Part shown: positions 17,419 to 27,326 of the stretch, piece by piece
Position numbering within the stretch: position 1 is the stretch's first letter
How the letters are laid out: each line of letters begins with the position of its first letter
NCBI RefSeq assembly: GCF_049808615.1
Contig: NZ_JBNCAN010000002.1
Location: 159,793 to 223,792 of the forward strand
DNA from: Modicisalibacter sp049808615
Lineage (GTDB): Bacteria > Pseudomonadota > Gammaproteobacteria > Pseudomonadales > Halomonadaceae
Direction of reading: 5' to 3'
Length of the DNA: 64,000 nucleotides
Translations under genes and position numbers: made by a program
Notes under the pieces: generated by a model
Seen by the model: only the letters and a program-made list of their open reading frames with translations
The model's database searches: none
Told to the model about the DNA's origin: nothing

Positions 17419-17934
17419 ATGCTGTCCAGTCGTCCCTATCTTGTTAGAGGCCTTTATGAATGGCTTCTGGATAATGAGTTAACACCGTACATCGTCGTCG
17501 ATGCTGAGCGCGAGGCAGTGAGGGTGCCCCAGCAGTTCATACAGAATGGCCAGATCGTGCTCAATATTGCGCCCACCGCGGTACGCGAATTGAATATGGC
17601 GAACGATTTCCTCACCTTCGACGCGCGCTTTGGCGGACATCCAATGGAGGTTGTCGTGCCCTTTGATGCCTTGATTGCAATCTATGCGCGGGAGAACGGA
17701 GTGGGCATGGTGTTCGGTCATGAGCCGGTAATGCCCGGGCATGACGAGGCGGCGACGCAAGAAGCGAAGCAGGCGGAGGAGCGTCCTGCACTCGAGAGTG
17801 TGGATGTCGGCGAACAGGGCGCTACCCGGCAGAATGCCGACGAGAAAGAGGCCGGTAAGAAAGAACCCGATAAGAAAGGGCCCGGCAAGAAAAAGACGGA
17901 CAAGGAACGGCCATCGCTACGCGTCATCAAATGA
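17419..17934 (+). CDS. sspB: ClpXP adaptor SspB
   Basis: Adaptor that brings ssrA-tagged peptides and RseA fragments to ClpXP. The substrate-binding domain is at residues 1-105 (SSRPYLVRGLYEWLLDNELTPYIVV). An Ala/Glu/Lys-rich flexible linker (about 110-160) follows. The ClpX-binding tail is conserved (RPSLRVIK at the C-terminus). The linker has a Lys-Pro-Gly-rich low-complexity run near the end. 171 residues. Confidence 0.95.
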   Translation: MLSSRPYLVRGLYEWLLDNELTPYIVVDAEREAVRVPQQFIQNGQIVLNIAPTAVRELNMANDFLTFDARFGGHPMEVVVPFDALIAIYARENGVGMVFGHEPVMPGHDEAATQEAKQAEERPALESVDVGEQGATRQNADEKEAGKKEPDKKGPGKKKTDKERPSLRVIK

Positions 17935-17986
17935 CCACATTCCATGTCTGATCTGGTGCATGTGACTCAGCCTTACGCCATGAAGA

Positions 17987-18020
17987 AAAAAAGCGGATGA
18001 TCTCGGTCATCCGCTTTTTT
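17987..18020. terminator. Bidirectional terminator between sspB and dolP
   Basis: Perfect stem AAAAGCGGATGA (17989-18000) / TCATCCGCTTTT (18007-18018) with loop TCTCGG, flanked by A-run and T-run, so it can terminate on both strands for these convergent genes. Confidence 0.9.
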
Positions 18021-18037
18021 TCATGCTCGGAGAGAAC

Positions 18038-18619
18038 TCAGTCGAGATAGTCGAAAATCTTGATGACGCGCTGTACGCCGCCTACCTTCGAAACGACATC
18101 GACCACACGCTGAGCCTCCTGGCGAGTCACCATCCCCATCAGGTAAACGGTGGCATTCTCGCTGATGACTTCCACATGGCGGGAATCGATATCTTCGCTG
18201 GCCGCCAGGCGGGTTTCGATGTTGGTTTCCAGCCAGTTGTCGGTCATGCGCTGGCTAAGCGGTAGATTGGCCGCCACCATCAGTTCGTTGTGTACCTGGC
18301 GTACCTGACGGGTATTGCGCGCGATCTCTCCGGCCTTGTCCTTGAGTTCCTGGCTGGGCACCTGACCGTACAACAACACCACGCCATTGTAGCTGTTGAC
18401 GCCGACCCGTGCATCACCCAGGCGGGCATCGTTTTTCTCCATGGCATCCTGGATCTTGCTCTCGATGCTTCCATCCTCGACGCGCATGCCTGCGGTACGC
18501 GCGCCGTAATCCTCTCCTTCCGGAGACGGTGTGGTGGCGTTATTGATAACCGAGCATCCGCCGAGCCCCAATGCAAGGGCGAGTAGAACGGGGGTAAACA
18601 GTGGTTTTTTCATCGTCAT
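18038..18619 (-). CDS. dolP: BON-domain outer-membrane lipoprotein DolP (YraP)
   Basis: Lipoprotein with a lipobox LGGC at the end of the signal peptide and two BON domains (about residues 44-115 and 123-190), matching DolP/YraP, which supports outer-membrane integrity and BAM function. The ATG at 18619 makes a TGATG overlap with the diaA stop; an ATG two codons later (18613) is equally acceptable. Last gene of the lpoA-yraN-diaA-dolP block, which has the same order in E. coli. Confidence 0.93.
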   Translation of the reverse strand: MTMKKPLFTPVLLALALGLGGCSVINNATTPSPEGEDYGARTAGMRVEDGSIESKIQDAMEKNDARLGDARVGVNSYNGVVLLYGQVPSQELKDKAGEIARNTRQVRQVHNELMVAANLPLSQRMTDNWLETNIETRLAASEDIDSRHVEVISENATVYLMGMVTRQEAQRVVDVVSKVGGVQRVIKIFDYLD

Positions 18620-19212
18620 CACTCGTTGCTGCCAAAAAGCTGTTCGTCGATAAGGTCGCACAGGCAGTGTATCACCAGCAGGTGGACCTCCTGGATGCGC
18701 GCGGTGGAAGTGGCCGGCACGCGAATCTCGCAATCGTCGCGGCCCAATAATGAAGCCATATCGCCCCCGTCGCGTCCGGTCAAGGCGATGACGGTCATAT
18801 CCCGATCATGGGCTGCCTGAATCGCCTGAACCACATTGGGTGAATTGCCGCTGGTGGAGATCGCCAGAAGGATGTCTCCAGGTTGTCCCAGGGCTCGCAC
18901 CTGTTTGGAAAACACCTCGTTGTAGCTATAGTCATTGGCGATCGATGTCAATGTCGAGGTGTCGGTAGTCAAGGCCAGGGCGGGAAGGCTCGGGCGTTCG
19001 CGTTCGAAGCGATTGAGCAGCTCCGAGGAGAAGTGCTGGCTGTCCCCGGCGCTGCCGCCGTTACCGCAGGTCAAGATCTTGCCTTCGCTGACCAGGCACT
19101 GAACCATCATCTGGCTGGCGACTTCGATGAAGGGGGGTAGCACTTCGCTGGCATAGGTCTTGGTATCGATGCTGGCGTTGAAGTGGTCAAGAATGCGCGC
19201 TTGAAAATCCAT
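18619..19212 (-). CDS. diaA: DnaA-interacting SIS protein DiaA
   Basis: SIS-domain protein; DiaA tetramers bind DnaA and promote initiation complexes at oriC. The close paralog GmhA is a phosphoheptose isomerase. The start at 19212 (MDFQARILDHFNASI) gives 197 residues, almost exactly E. coli DiaA (196). Signatures are CGNGGSAGDSQHFSSELLNRF and ISTSGNSPNVVQAI. The location between yraN and dolP supports DiaA over GmhA. Confidence 0.91.
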   Translation of the reverse strand: MDFQARILDHFNASIDTKTYASEVLPPFIEVASQMMVQCLVSEGKILTCGNGGSAGDSQHFSSELLNRFERERPSLPALALTTDTSTLTSIANDYSYNEVFSKQVRALGQPGDILLAISTSGNSPNVVQAIQAAHDRDMTVIALTGRDGGDMASLLGRDDCEIRVPATSTARIQEVHLLVIHCLCDLIDEQLFGSNE

Positions 19213-19235
19213 AGTGAGCCAAGGTCCAGTGACAG

Positions 19236-19604
19236 TCAGAACGCGTCGAAGGCGGCGCGTACCCAGGTGAACTCCAATTGTGGTGCGGTGCCGATGACAC
19301 CCACTACATCGAAGCGGCATGCACATGATAGCCGGTTGCGCAGCAGATAAAAACGAGCGGCGCGAATCAAGCGGCGCTGCTTGGCGAGATTGACGGTCTC
19401 CAGCGGATGACCATGGCGGGTGTCGGCGCGATGACGCACCTCGACGAATACGAGGGTATCGCCATCGCGCATGATCAAATCAATTTCCCCGCCCTTGGCA
19501 TGCTGGTTGCGGGCGACGAGGCTGAGGCCACGGGCCTCGAGCCAGTCTGCCGTGACGCCTTCGATCGCTTCGCCTCGGGAGCGCGCATCGTTACGGCGCC
19601 TCAT
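19236..19604 (-). CDS. yraN: UPF0102 family YraN-like nuclease-fold protein
   Basis: 122 residues with an endonuclease-like (Holliday-junction resolvase-related) fold: GEIDLIMRDGDTLVFVEVRHR carries the E-D-ExR arrangement of the family. Cellular role is not established. The start at 19604 (MRRRNDARSRGEAIEG) overlaps the 3' end of lpoA by 14 bases; a longer frame would run far into lpoA and is rejected. Confidence 0.9.
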   Translation of the reverse strand: MRRRNDARSRGEAIEGVTADWLEARGLSLVARNQHAKGGEIDLIMRDGDTLVFVEVRHRADTRHGHPLETVNLAKQRRLIRAARFYLLRNRLSCACRFDVVGVIGTAPQLEFTWVRAAFDAF

Positions 19605-21381
19605 CGACGGGCTCCAGGCTTGGGATGTTGTAGAGAGGAGGTTGAGGTACGCCGCTGACGAAACGTGCCCAGGGCAAGTCGCGGCGTATGCGTCGGTCGG
19701 GACCGGCACTCAAAGCGCCGGTGGCGCCATACAATTCATTGCTGGGTAACAGCTTGAACAAGGGCAGTCTGCGACCCAGCTCATAGGCATCGACGCCCAT
19801 GGCATTGAGCTTGAACAGGGCGGGTTCGTTGTTGTCGCGCAATTCCTGGTAGCTTTCGGCAAAGGGCAGAGCATCGGTTCCGCCAACGGCGGCATCGGGA
19901 ATCAGCCAGGGGATATCGATGAACGACACGCCATTGAGATCGTGATCGGCCTGCGGCTGTGGGCGTCCTTCGAACAGGTGCGAAGTAGCGTAAATGGGCA
20001 GGTCGCCGGCGTAGAAGAACTTCAGTGTCGGTGGTACCTGACGGGCATAATCAGGCAAGGCAAGCAGGAACAGCATGTCCAGGTCGCGCCGAGCGCGCTT
20101 GCCACGGACATCGAGGAGTGGGCGTACTGCGTTTGCCACCATTCCTTCGGGGTCGTAATCGATGGCGCTGGCTATTTCGCCACCCTGCTCCTGCCAGGTT
20201 TGCCGGAATGCTTCGCCGACACGACGACCCCAGGGGTTATTGGGTATCAGCATGCCGGCGAGGCGATGGCCATCCAGCCGGGCACGCCTGGCGACCTGGC
20301 GCGCCTCGTCCTCGGCGGACAAGCCGAACTGGAAAAGATCCTCGGCGTGGTTTTCTTCTGCAGTACCGTAATTGAGTGCCAGGGTGGGCAAGGGGACGTT
20401 GTTGCCAAGCTCCAGCCGTGACACCGTGTCCTTGTCGAGGGGGCCGATCACTACCTGAGCGCCGGCCATGGAGGCGCGGGCATAAAGTGTCTCCATGTCT
20501 GCGTCCCGGGTGTCGTAAAAGCTCAGTCGCGGTGTCTGCTCTCCTTGGTCCAGCGCATTCATGTGGCGTACCTGCATGCCCTGCCGAATGGCCTCGGCCA
20601 CATTGGCCAGGGGGCCGGATTCGGGAAGAAAGACCGCGATATGACGTACATCCTGCCCACGCAACTCGCGCAGGGCTCGGAGATTGTCGGGCAGGCGTCT
20701 GGCGGCGGGGTGCTCGGGGAAGCGCTGCCGCCACTGCTCAATGCGTGTGAACAGGCGATCCACGTCACCACCGTTGCGGCGCTGCACCTTGATCAGGGCC
20801 ACCCAGCCTCGAGCGATGTCATCACCGGAGCGCGCCAACTGGTCAAGAGAAGGGCCACGCAGGCGGGTCATTTGGCGCCAGATGTCATCATTGAGATCGA
20901 AGGGCGCCTGTTGCCGTTGCAGGTCGATCAACTGTTCGGCAGCGTCGGCCGGTTGTCCGGTCAATCCCAGTGCCAGGCCACGGCGATACTTGAGCGTCTG
21001 GGCGTCGTCGTCAGGTATCGTCAGGTTGTAATCCAGAATGGACGTTGCCTGCAGGACGCTCTGGCCATCTTCCTGATCCAGACCAAGATACGACAGCAGC
21101 AGTGCCCAGCGCAGGCGGGCCGCGTTTTGAAGTTGTATCGAATCGATATCGCCGGCGATCTGCAGGGCCTGCGCCTTGTCACCGCGACGTGCTAGGATGT
21201 CGGCGGCCTCGAGCCGTGTCAGCGCCGCTTCTCGAGCGCTCTGGCCTTGTGCCTGGCGCAGCAACTCGGCAGGTTCCTTGCTCACCTGGGCGGGTTCCAT
21301 CATCTGTTGCTGAGCGGCACAGCCGACCATCAAAAGCGCTACCAAGCCTGCGCTAAGTAGCCGTCGCAGTGATTTGTGCAT
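19591..21381 (-). CDS. lpoA: Penicillin-binding protein activator LpoA
   Basis: Outer-membrane lipoprotein that reaches across the periplasm to stimulate PBP1a. The ATG at 21381 gives a lipoprotein signal peptide ending at MVGC (Cys21), an N-terminal TPR-like helical half (about 30-230) and a C-terminal periplasmic-binding-protein-like half (about 240-590; HIAVFLPESGPLANVAEAIRQG, VIGPLDKDTVSRL). 596 residues. A GTG eight codons upstream is open but is less likely. Confidence 0.93.
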   Translation of the reverse strand: MHKSLRRLLSAGLVALLMVGCAAQQQMMEPAQVSKEPAELLRQAQGQSAREAALTRLEAADILARRGDKAQALQIAGDIDSIQLQNAARLRWALLLSYLGLDQEDGQSVLQATSILDYNLTIPDDDAQTLKYRRGLALGLTGQPADAAEQLIDLQRQQAPFDLNDDIWRQMTRLRGPSLDQLARSGDDIARGWVALIKVQRRNGGDVDRLFTRIEQWRQRFPEHPAARRLPDNLRALRELRGQDVRHIAVFLPESGPLANVAEAIRQGMQVRHMNALDQGEQTPRLSFYDTRDADMETLYARASMAGAQVVIGPLDKDTVSRLELGNNVPLPTLALNYGTAEENHAEDLFQFGLSAEDEARQVARRARLDGHRLAGMLIPNNPWGRRVGEAFRQTWQEQGGEIASAIDYDPEGMVANAVRPLLDVRGKRARRDLDMLFLLALPDYARQVPPTLKFFYAGDLPIYATSHLFEGRPQPQADHDLNGVSFIDIPWLIPDAAVGGTDALPFAESYQELRDNNEPALFKLNAMGVDAYELGRRLPLFKLLPSNELYGATGALSAGPDRRIRRDLPWARFVSGVPQPPLYNIPSLEPVDEAP

Positions 21382-21495
21382 GGTGTCCGTTTCCTTGTCC
21401 TTCACGGAGTTCGATTCGATAACGATGAGTTCAACCGGTAGGGAAACACGCCTTCGACGAGCGCCAACGACAACGTTCTACTTCGAGATTGAACC

Positions 21496-22350
21496 ATGAC
21501 CGCATCTGCCAGTGGCACATTGTACGTGGTGGCCACGCCGATTGGTAACCTCGATGATCTCTCGCCGCGAGCCGTGCGAACATTGGAAAGCGTTGCCCTG
21601 GTTGCCGCTGAAGATACCCGGCATTCGGCGCGACTGCTACAGCATCTTGGACTCCATATCCCGCTGCTGTCATTGCACGAACACAACGAGGCCGGACGGG
21701 TCGATCAGCTTTTCGACCGCCTTGCACAAGGTGACGATCTGGCCTTGATCAGCGATGCGGGGACACCACTGATCTGTGACCCCGGCTTTGTGCTGGTGCG
21801 TGAACTGCGGCAGCGCGGAGCCCGGGTCGTGCCGATTCCCGGCCCCTGTGCTTTGATTGCCGCGCTTTCCGCTGCTGGCCTGCCCACGGATCGCTTTCTC
21901 TTTGCCGGCTTCTTGCCCGCCAAGGAGGGCGCCCGGCGAACCCGGATCCAGGCGCTGAGCGAGCATGAAGAAACGCTGGTATTTTATGAGTCCCCGCACC
22001 GCATCCATGCCTCTCTGGCCTCGTTTGATGCGCTGTTGGGAGAGCGCCGGCTGGTGCTGGCCAGGGAGCTGACCAAGACCTTCGAGACGTTTCTCGAAGG
22101 CACTGCCGCTCAGTTGCTGGGGCGCATGGCGGAAGATCCGAATCAGTCCCGGGGGGAGTTCGTCATCATGGTGGCGGGCGCGCCGGCGCAGATCAGTGAG
22201 ACGACGACCCTGGATGCCCAGGCGCTACTGAGTGCGTTGCTTGAAGAAGGCGTCGGCGTCAAGCAGGCTGCTGCGGTGGTTGCCCGACTCATGGGAGGAC
22301 GCAAGAGGGACTGGTACGAACAGGCGCTGGCCCTCAAGGGAGGCAATTAA
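21496..22350 (+). CDS. rsmI: 16S rRNA cytidine-1402 2'-O-methyltransferase RsmI
   Basis: SAM-dependent methyltransferase of the tetrapyrrole-methylase fold acting on C1402 of 16S rRNA; partner of RsmH at the same nucleotide. 284 residues with GTLYVVATPIGNLDDLSPRA, LISDAGTPLICDPGF and VPIPGPCALIAALSAAGLP. Divergent from lpoA, as in E. coli. RsmH, which methylates N4 of the same base, is encoded just beyond rnpB. Confidence 0.95.
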   Translation: MTASASGTLYVVATPIGNLDDLSPRAVRTLESVALVAAEDTRHSARLLQHLGLHIPLLSLHEHNEAGRVDQLFDRLAQGDDLALISDAGTPLICDPGFVLVRELRQRGARVVPIPGPCALIAALSAAGLPTDRFLFAGFLPAKEGARRTRIQALSEHEETLVFYESPHRIHASLASFDALLGERRLVLARELTKTFETFLEGTAAQLLGRMAEDPNQSRGEFVIMVAGAPAQISETTTLDAQALLSALLEEGVGVKQAAAVVARLMGGRKRDWYEQALALKGGN

Positions 22351-22359
22351 GGGATGCTA

Positions 22360-22389
22360 TTGTTAAGGCATCCTGGGCGCTGCTATTCT
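22360..22389 (+). promoter_or_regulatory. Candidate promoter for rnpB
   Basis: TTGTTA at 22360-22365, an 18-base spacer and TATTCT at 22384-22389. The predicted start of transcription about 10 bases later coincides with the expected 5' end of the RNase P RNA at 22400. Confidence 0.55.
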
Positions 22390-22399
22390 TGCGCGCTTG

Positions 22400-22748
<349 letters not shown>

Positions 22749-22781
22749 ATCCTGACATTTCAACGCTCGTTCGAGAACCGC

Positions 22782-23741
22782 ATGCCGCATAGCGTAAATG
22801 GCTCATCTTCACCTACCGACTATCGTCATGCCAGCGTGCTACTCGAAGGGGCCGTCGATACCCTGATCCACGATGCCGATGGGGTGTATCTGGACGGCAC
22901 CTTCGGCCGTGGCGGGCATGCGCGGGCCATCCTTGCGCGTCTGGGCGGCGGTGGGCGTCTTCTGGCCATTGACCGCGATCCGCAGGCCTTGGCCGAGGCC
23001 CGCCGCATCAAAGATCAACGTTTTTCGATGCATGCCGATATCTTCAGTCGTCTGGGCGATATCGCCCGGGAGCAAGGTGTGCACGGACAACTTGCAGGCA
23101 TACTGCTGGATGTGGGCGTGTCCTCACCGCAACTCGACGATCCCGAGCGTGGCTTCAGTTTTTTGCGTGATGGCCCGCTCGACATGCGTATGGACCCGGA
23201 CAGTGGTGAAAGTGCCGCGCAGTGGTTGAGCCATGCCAGCGAAAGCGACATCGCCTGGGTGTTCAAGACCTATGGGGAAGAGCGCTTTGCCAAGCGCATG
23301 GCCCGCGCCATCGTCGAACGGCGGCGTCAGGCGCCCATTACCCGTACCGGTGATCTGGCAGAGCTGCTCAAGGCGGCTCATCCTGCATGGGAGAAAGGCA
23401 AGCATCCGGCGACCCGCGCCTTTCAGGCGCTGCGCATCCATGTCAATCGTGAACTCGAGGAGTTGGATGTCGCGCTGGAGGCGGCCCTGGCGGCTCTGGC
23501 GCCGGGGGGGCATCTGGTGGTGATCAGCTTTCACTCTCTCGAGGACCGTCGGGTCAAACGCTTCATCCGTCATCATGTGCGCGGTGACACACATCTTCCC
23601 CGAGGCATGCCGGTACGCGACGATCAACTGGCGCGTCGCCTCGAACCCCTGGGCAAGGCCCGTCGTCCGGGGCGAGAGGAAGTCGAGGACAATCCAAGGG
23701 CTCGTAGTGCTGTGATGCGAGCGGCTCGCAAAATCAACTGA
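22782..23741 (+). CDS. rsmH: 16S rRNA cytidine-1402 N4-methyltransferase RsmH (MraW)
   Basis: First gene of the dcw cluster here. The start at 22782 (MPHSVNGSSSPTDYRHASVLL) gives 319 residues; the open frame extends upstream into rnpB and is not used. SAM-binding DGTFGRGGHARAIL near 42-55, LAGILLDVGVSSPQLDDPERGFSF and the C-terminal VISFHSLEDRRVKRF are diagnostic. It begins 33 bases after the RNase P RNA end; mraZ, normally before it, is absent. Confidence 0.95.
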   Translation: MPHSVNGSSSPTDYRHASVLLEGAVDTLIHDADGVYLDGTFGRGGHARAILARLGGGGRLLAIDRDPQALAEARRIKDQRFSMHADIFSRLGDIAREQGVHGQLAGILLDVGVSSPQLDDPERGFSFLRDGPLDMRMDPDSGESAAQWLSHASESDIAWVFKTYGEERFAKRMARAIVERRRQAPITRTGDLAELLKAAHPAWEKGKHPATRAFQALRIHVNRELEELDVALEAALAALAPGGHLVVISFHSLEDRRVKRFIRHHVRGDTHLPRGMPVRDDQLARRLEPLGKARRPGREEVEDNPRARSAVMRAARKIN

Positions 23742-23746
23742 AGGCC

Positions 23747-24064
23747 ATGGTGCAAAAACGAGTAAAAGCGTCGACGAGTGTGACGAAACAACTTTTAGGC
23801 TGGCGACAACTACTGGTGCTGTTGTTGGTGGGGGTGGTGTTGGCCAGCGCTCTAGCGGTGATTACCTGTGCCCACTTCACCCGCGTGGAGTATGCGCGCC
23901 TGCAGCAGCTCGAGCGGAAACAGGATCAGTTGCAAACTGAATGGGGACAACTGCTGCTGGAAGAAAGCACCTGGTCGGCACCTTCCCGCATCGAGCGCCT
24001 GGCCAGTGAACGCCTCGGCATGCACGTGCCGGAACTGACGGAGATCAGGGTGATTCGCCGATGA
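23747..24064 (+). CDS. ftsL: Cell division protein FtsL
   Basis: Small bitopic divisome protein of the FtsQLB complex. 105 residues: short cytoplasmic N-terminus, one transmembrane helix (about 20-42, LLVLLLVGVVLASALAVIT) and a periplasmic leucine-zipper coiled coil (about 48-85). C-terminal RIERLASERLGMHVP is the conserved FtsL motif. Placement between rsmH and ftsI and ATGA overlap with ftsI support the call. Confidence 0.92.
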   Translation: MVQKRVKASTSVTKQLLGWRQLLVLLLVGVVLASALAVITCAHFTRVEYARLQQLERKQDQLQTEWGQLLLEESTWSAPSRIERLASERLGMHVPELTEIRVIRR

Positions 24065-25767
24065 GTAAGTCGTCAAGCGAGGGTTCGTCTCGTGCGCAGA
24101 CGGCGCCAATGGGCAGTGCCCGCTATCGCTTCATGGTATTTCTGGTCTTGCTGGCCTTGGCGGCCCTGGTGGGGCGTATCGTCGATCTGCATGTGATCGA
24201 CCGTCTGTTTTTGCAGGGTCAGGGCGATGCTCGCACCCTGCGTGTCGAGACCATCGATGCGCACCGCGGCATGATCACCGGTCGGCACGGCGATCCTCTG
24301 GCGATCTCGACACCGGTGGTCAGCCTCTGGGCCAATCCGGAGGAGCTGCCTGAGGATGGTGTGCAGCGCACCCTGCTGGCCACGGCGCTGAACATGAGTC
24401 CGGGTCAACTCGATGAGCGCATCGAACAATATTCCGACCGCGAGTTCATGTACCTGCGTCGCCGCATGACGCCGGCCAAGGCTCAACCGATACTCGATTT
24501 GAAAATTCCGGGTGTCTATCCCCAGCACGAATACAAACGCTACTACCCGTCCGGTGAAGTGGCGGCGCAACTGGTCGGTGTGACCAACGTCGATGACCGT
24601 GGCCAGGAGGGGGTGGAGCTTGCCTACAACGGCTTTCTCGCCGGCGAGCCGGGCAAGCGCCGGGTGATCAAGGATCGCAAGGGACGCTTGGTGCGCGATC
24701 TGCATTTGCTCAAGGAGGCCAAGCCTGGGGGCAATCTCACCCTGGCGGTGGACCTGCGCCTCCAGTACATGGCCTATCGCGAGCTGAAAGCCGCCGTGGA
24801 TGAAAACGACGCCGATGGCGGTACTCTGGTGATGATGGATGCACGCACCGGCGAGGTGCTGGCGATGACCAATCTGCCTTCCTACAATCCCAACAATCGT
24901 GTCGAGATCGATGCCAACGGCTTACGCAATCAGGCGGTCACCGATGCCTTCGAGCCGGGGTCGGTGATGAAACCCTTGGCGATGTCCGCCGCACTGGAAA
25001 CCCAACGCTTTTCACCGCAGACGGTGATCGATACGGCGCCGGGGTATATGCGCCTGGATAATTACACCATTCGTGATTTTCGCAACTACAAGGATTTGTC
25101 CATGGCGGGAATCCTGTTGCACTCCTCCAACGTGGGTATGTCCCGGGTCGCCCTGCAATTGCCCGATGATGCCATCTGGAATCGTTATCACGCGCTTGGT
25201 TTCGGTCAGGCGCCGGGCACCGGGTTTCCGGGGGAAACGACGGGCAGCCTGCCCACGCCGTTTGGCTGGTCGGATAGCAAGCGTGCCTCCATGGCCTATG
25301 GCTACGGCGTCTCCGTTTCCGCGATGCAACTGGCCAGCGCCTATACGGCGATCGCCAATGACGGCAAGCGATTGTCACCGTCTCTGCTCAAGCAGCCTTC
25401 ACCGCCGGAAGGTGAGCAGGTGATATCGCCAGGGGTCGCCAATGATCTGTTGCACATGCTCGAGGCCATCGTTCAGCCCAACGCCGGTGGATCTCGGGCA
25501 GCGGTACCCGGTTATCGTATCGCTGGCAAGACCGGCACGGTGCGCAAGGTCACCTCGAGCGGTTATCAAAAGACCGCCTATCGTTCGCTGTTCGCCGGTA
25601 TCGCCCCGGTCTCCGATCCGCGTATCGTGACCGTGGTGATGGTGGATAATCCCAAGAAGGGCGACTATTACGGTGGCCTGGTCGCGGCACCGGTATTCAG
25701 TCGTGTGGTGGGCAAGGCGTTACGTTTGCTCGATGTTCTTCCCGACAAGCAGGAGGCGTTGGAGTAA
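24061..25767 (+). CDS. ftsI: Septal transpeptidase FtsI (PBP3)
   Basis: Class B penicillin-binding protein that cross-links septal peptidoglycan. Membrane anchor at residues 24-40, pedestal domain, then the transpeptidase with catalytic Ser301 in GSVMKP (SxxK), SSN at about 355-357 and KTG at 490-492. 568 residues, typical. Overlaps ftsL (ATGA) and murE (TAATG). Confidence 0.96.
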   Translation: MSKSSSEGSSRAQTAPMGSARYRFMVFLVLLALAALVGRIVDLHVIDRLFLQGQGDARTLRVETIDAHRGMITGRHGDPLAISTPVVSLWANPEELPEDGVQRTLLATALNMSPGQLDERIEQYSDREFMYLRRRMTPAKAQPILDLKIPGVYPQHEYKRYYPSGEVAAQLVGVTNVDDRGQEGVELAYNGFLAGEPGKRRVIKDRKGRLVRDLHLLKEAKPGGNLTLAVDLRLQYMAYRELKAAVDENDADGGTLVMMDARTGEVLAMTNLPSYNPNNRVEIDANGLRNQAVTDAFEPGSVMKPLAMSAALETQRFSPQTVIDTAPGYMRLDNYTIRDFRNYKDLSMAGILLHSSNVGMSRVALQLPDDAIWNRYHALGFGQAPGTGFPGETTGSLPTPFGWSDSKRASMAYGYGVSVSAMQLASAYTAIANDGKRLSPSLLKQPSPPEGEQVISPGVANDLLHMLEAIVQPNAGGSRAAVPGYRIAGKTGTVRKVTSSGYQKTAYRSLFAGIAPVSDPRIVTVVMVDNPKKGDYYGGLVAAPVFSRVVGKALRLLDVLPDKQEALE

Positions 25768-27326
25768 TGCAGGTCACCCATGAACGGCTGGCAGCAACCT
25801 TGGCGGTCCTCTGGCCGGAGATTCGTTTGCCGGCATCGTTGGACCTGGACGCTACACAGACACTCACACTGTCCCGGGACAGTCGTGCTCTCGCCACGAA
25901 TACCGGTCCTGCGGTATTCATCGCCGTCCCCGGTGTGCAGGTCGATGGACGCCGATTCATTGATCAAGCGCTCGAGGGGGGGGCAGTACTGGTGCTGGCC
26001 GAGGCCGGCGCTGCGTTTGAAGAGCGTCATGCAGCCCAGGAGCGAGTGCTGTCGCTGCCGGGCTTGAGCCACGCCCTGGGCGAGCTGGGGCGCTTACTGT
26101 TCGATGTGCCGGAAAACCTCGAACTGATCGGAGTCACCGGCACCAATGGCAAGAGTTCCGTGACCCACTACATCGCAGCGCTCTCGGAAAGATTGGGGTG
26201 TCCTGCGGGCGTAATCGGTACCCTTGGATGGGGACGGGCAGGGCAGTTGATCGACAGTGGCCAGACCACACCGGGCCCTTTGGAGCTGCAAGCGGCACTG
26301 GGCAGCATGGCCGGGGATGGTGTCAAGCGCGTGGCCGCGGAGGTCTCCTCCCACGCGCTGGAGCAAGAGCGTCTGCTGGGCTGTCGTGTCACGGCGGCGG
26401 TATTCACCAACCTGTCTCGGGATCATCTCGATTATCACGCCAGCATGGCGGCCTACGCCGCCGCCAAGGCGCGTCTATTCAAACGGCGCGAACTCAGGCT
26501 CGCCGTCGTCAATGCCGACGACTCCCTGACACGATTGATGCTCGCCGGATTGCCTCAGGGCGTGCGCGTGCTGGCCTGTGGCGAACAGGAGGCGACCACG
26601 TTTCGGGTGCTCGACTGGCATCCTCATGCCAGTGGCCAGCGCGTGCTGATCGCGACGCCTGACGGTGAACGAGCCTTGGAAATGGCCCTCATGGGGCGCT
26701 TTAATCTTGATAATGTCCTGCTGGCCATGGCGGTACTCTACGGCTTGGGCGAGGATCTTGACGGTTTGTGTGAGGCTGCCTGCGAACTCTTGCCGGTTCC
26801 CGGGCGCATGCAGACCGTCAGTCGCCACGGCATGCCCACGGTGGTAGTGGATTATGCCCATACGCCGGATGCGCTGAGCAATGCCCTGAGCGCCCTGCGT
26901 GCGCATTTGCCGGGCGATGGCCATGACGATACGCATGCCGAGGTCAGTGATAGCGCCAAGCTATGGTGTGTGTTCGGCTGTGGCGGCGATCGCGACAGCG
27001 GCAAGCGGCCGCTGATGGCAGAGGCGGTGCAGCCCCTGGCAGACCGAGTGGTGATCACCGACGACAATCCCCGCGGCGAGAATCCGGCAACGATTCGTGA
27101 GCAGATTCTGCGGGGCTTGTCTCCGGCGGATCGGGAAAGAGCCTGGTGCATTGATGGACGCGGCAATGCCATCGACCGGACAATCAAGGAGGCGGGCAAT
27201 AATGATGTCATCCTGATTGCCGGTAAGGGGCATGAGAACTATCAGGAGATTCAGGGCCAGCGCACGCCTTTTTCCGATCAGGAGTGGGCCGAAGCGGCGC
27301 TGGCCAAACGTGGAGTGCCAACATGA
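25767..27326 (+). CDS. murE: UDP-MurNAc-tripeptide synthetase MurE
   Basis: Adds meso-diaminopimelate to UDP-MurNAc-L-Ala-D-Glu. The ATP loop is GVTGTNGKSSVTHYIAAL near 121-138; the DNPRGENP motif (about 432) is the signature for meso-DAP rather than lysine. 519 residues. An insert rich in Asp/His precedes SAKLWCVFGCGGDRD. ATGA overlap with murF. Confidence 0.96.
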   Translation: MQVTHERLAATLAVLWPEIRLPASLDLDATQTLTLSRDSRALATNTGPAVFIAVPGVQVDGRRFIDQALEGGAVLVLAEAGAAFEERHAAQERVLSLPGLSHALGELGRLLFDVPENLELIGVTGTNGKSSVTHYIAALSERLGCPAGVIGTLGWGRAGQLIDSGQTTPGPLELQAALGSMAGDGVKRVAAEVSSHALEQERLLGCRVTAAVFTNLSRDHLDYHASMAAYAAAKARLFKRRELRLAVVNADDSLTRLMLAGLPQGVRVLACGEQEATTFRVLDWHPHASGQRVLIATPDGERALEMALMGRFNLDNVLLAMAVLYGLGEDLDGLCEAACELLPVPGRMQTVSRHGMPTVVVDYAHTPDALSNALSALRAHLPGDGHDDTHAEVSDSAKLWCVFGCGGDRDSGKRPLMAEAVQPLADRVVITDDNPRGENPATIREQILRGLSPADRERAWCIDGRGNAIDRTIKEAGNNDVILIAGKGHENYQEIQGQRTPFSDQEWAEAALAKRGVPT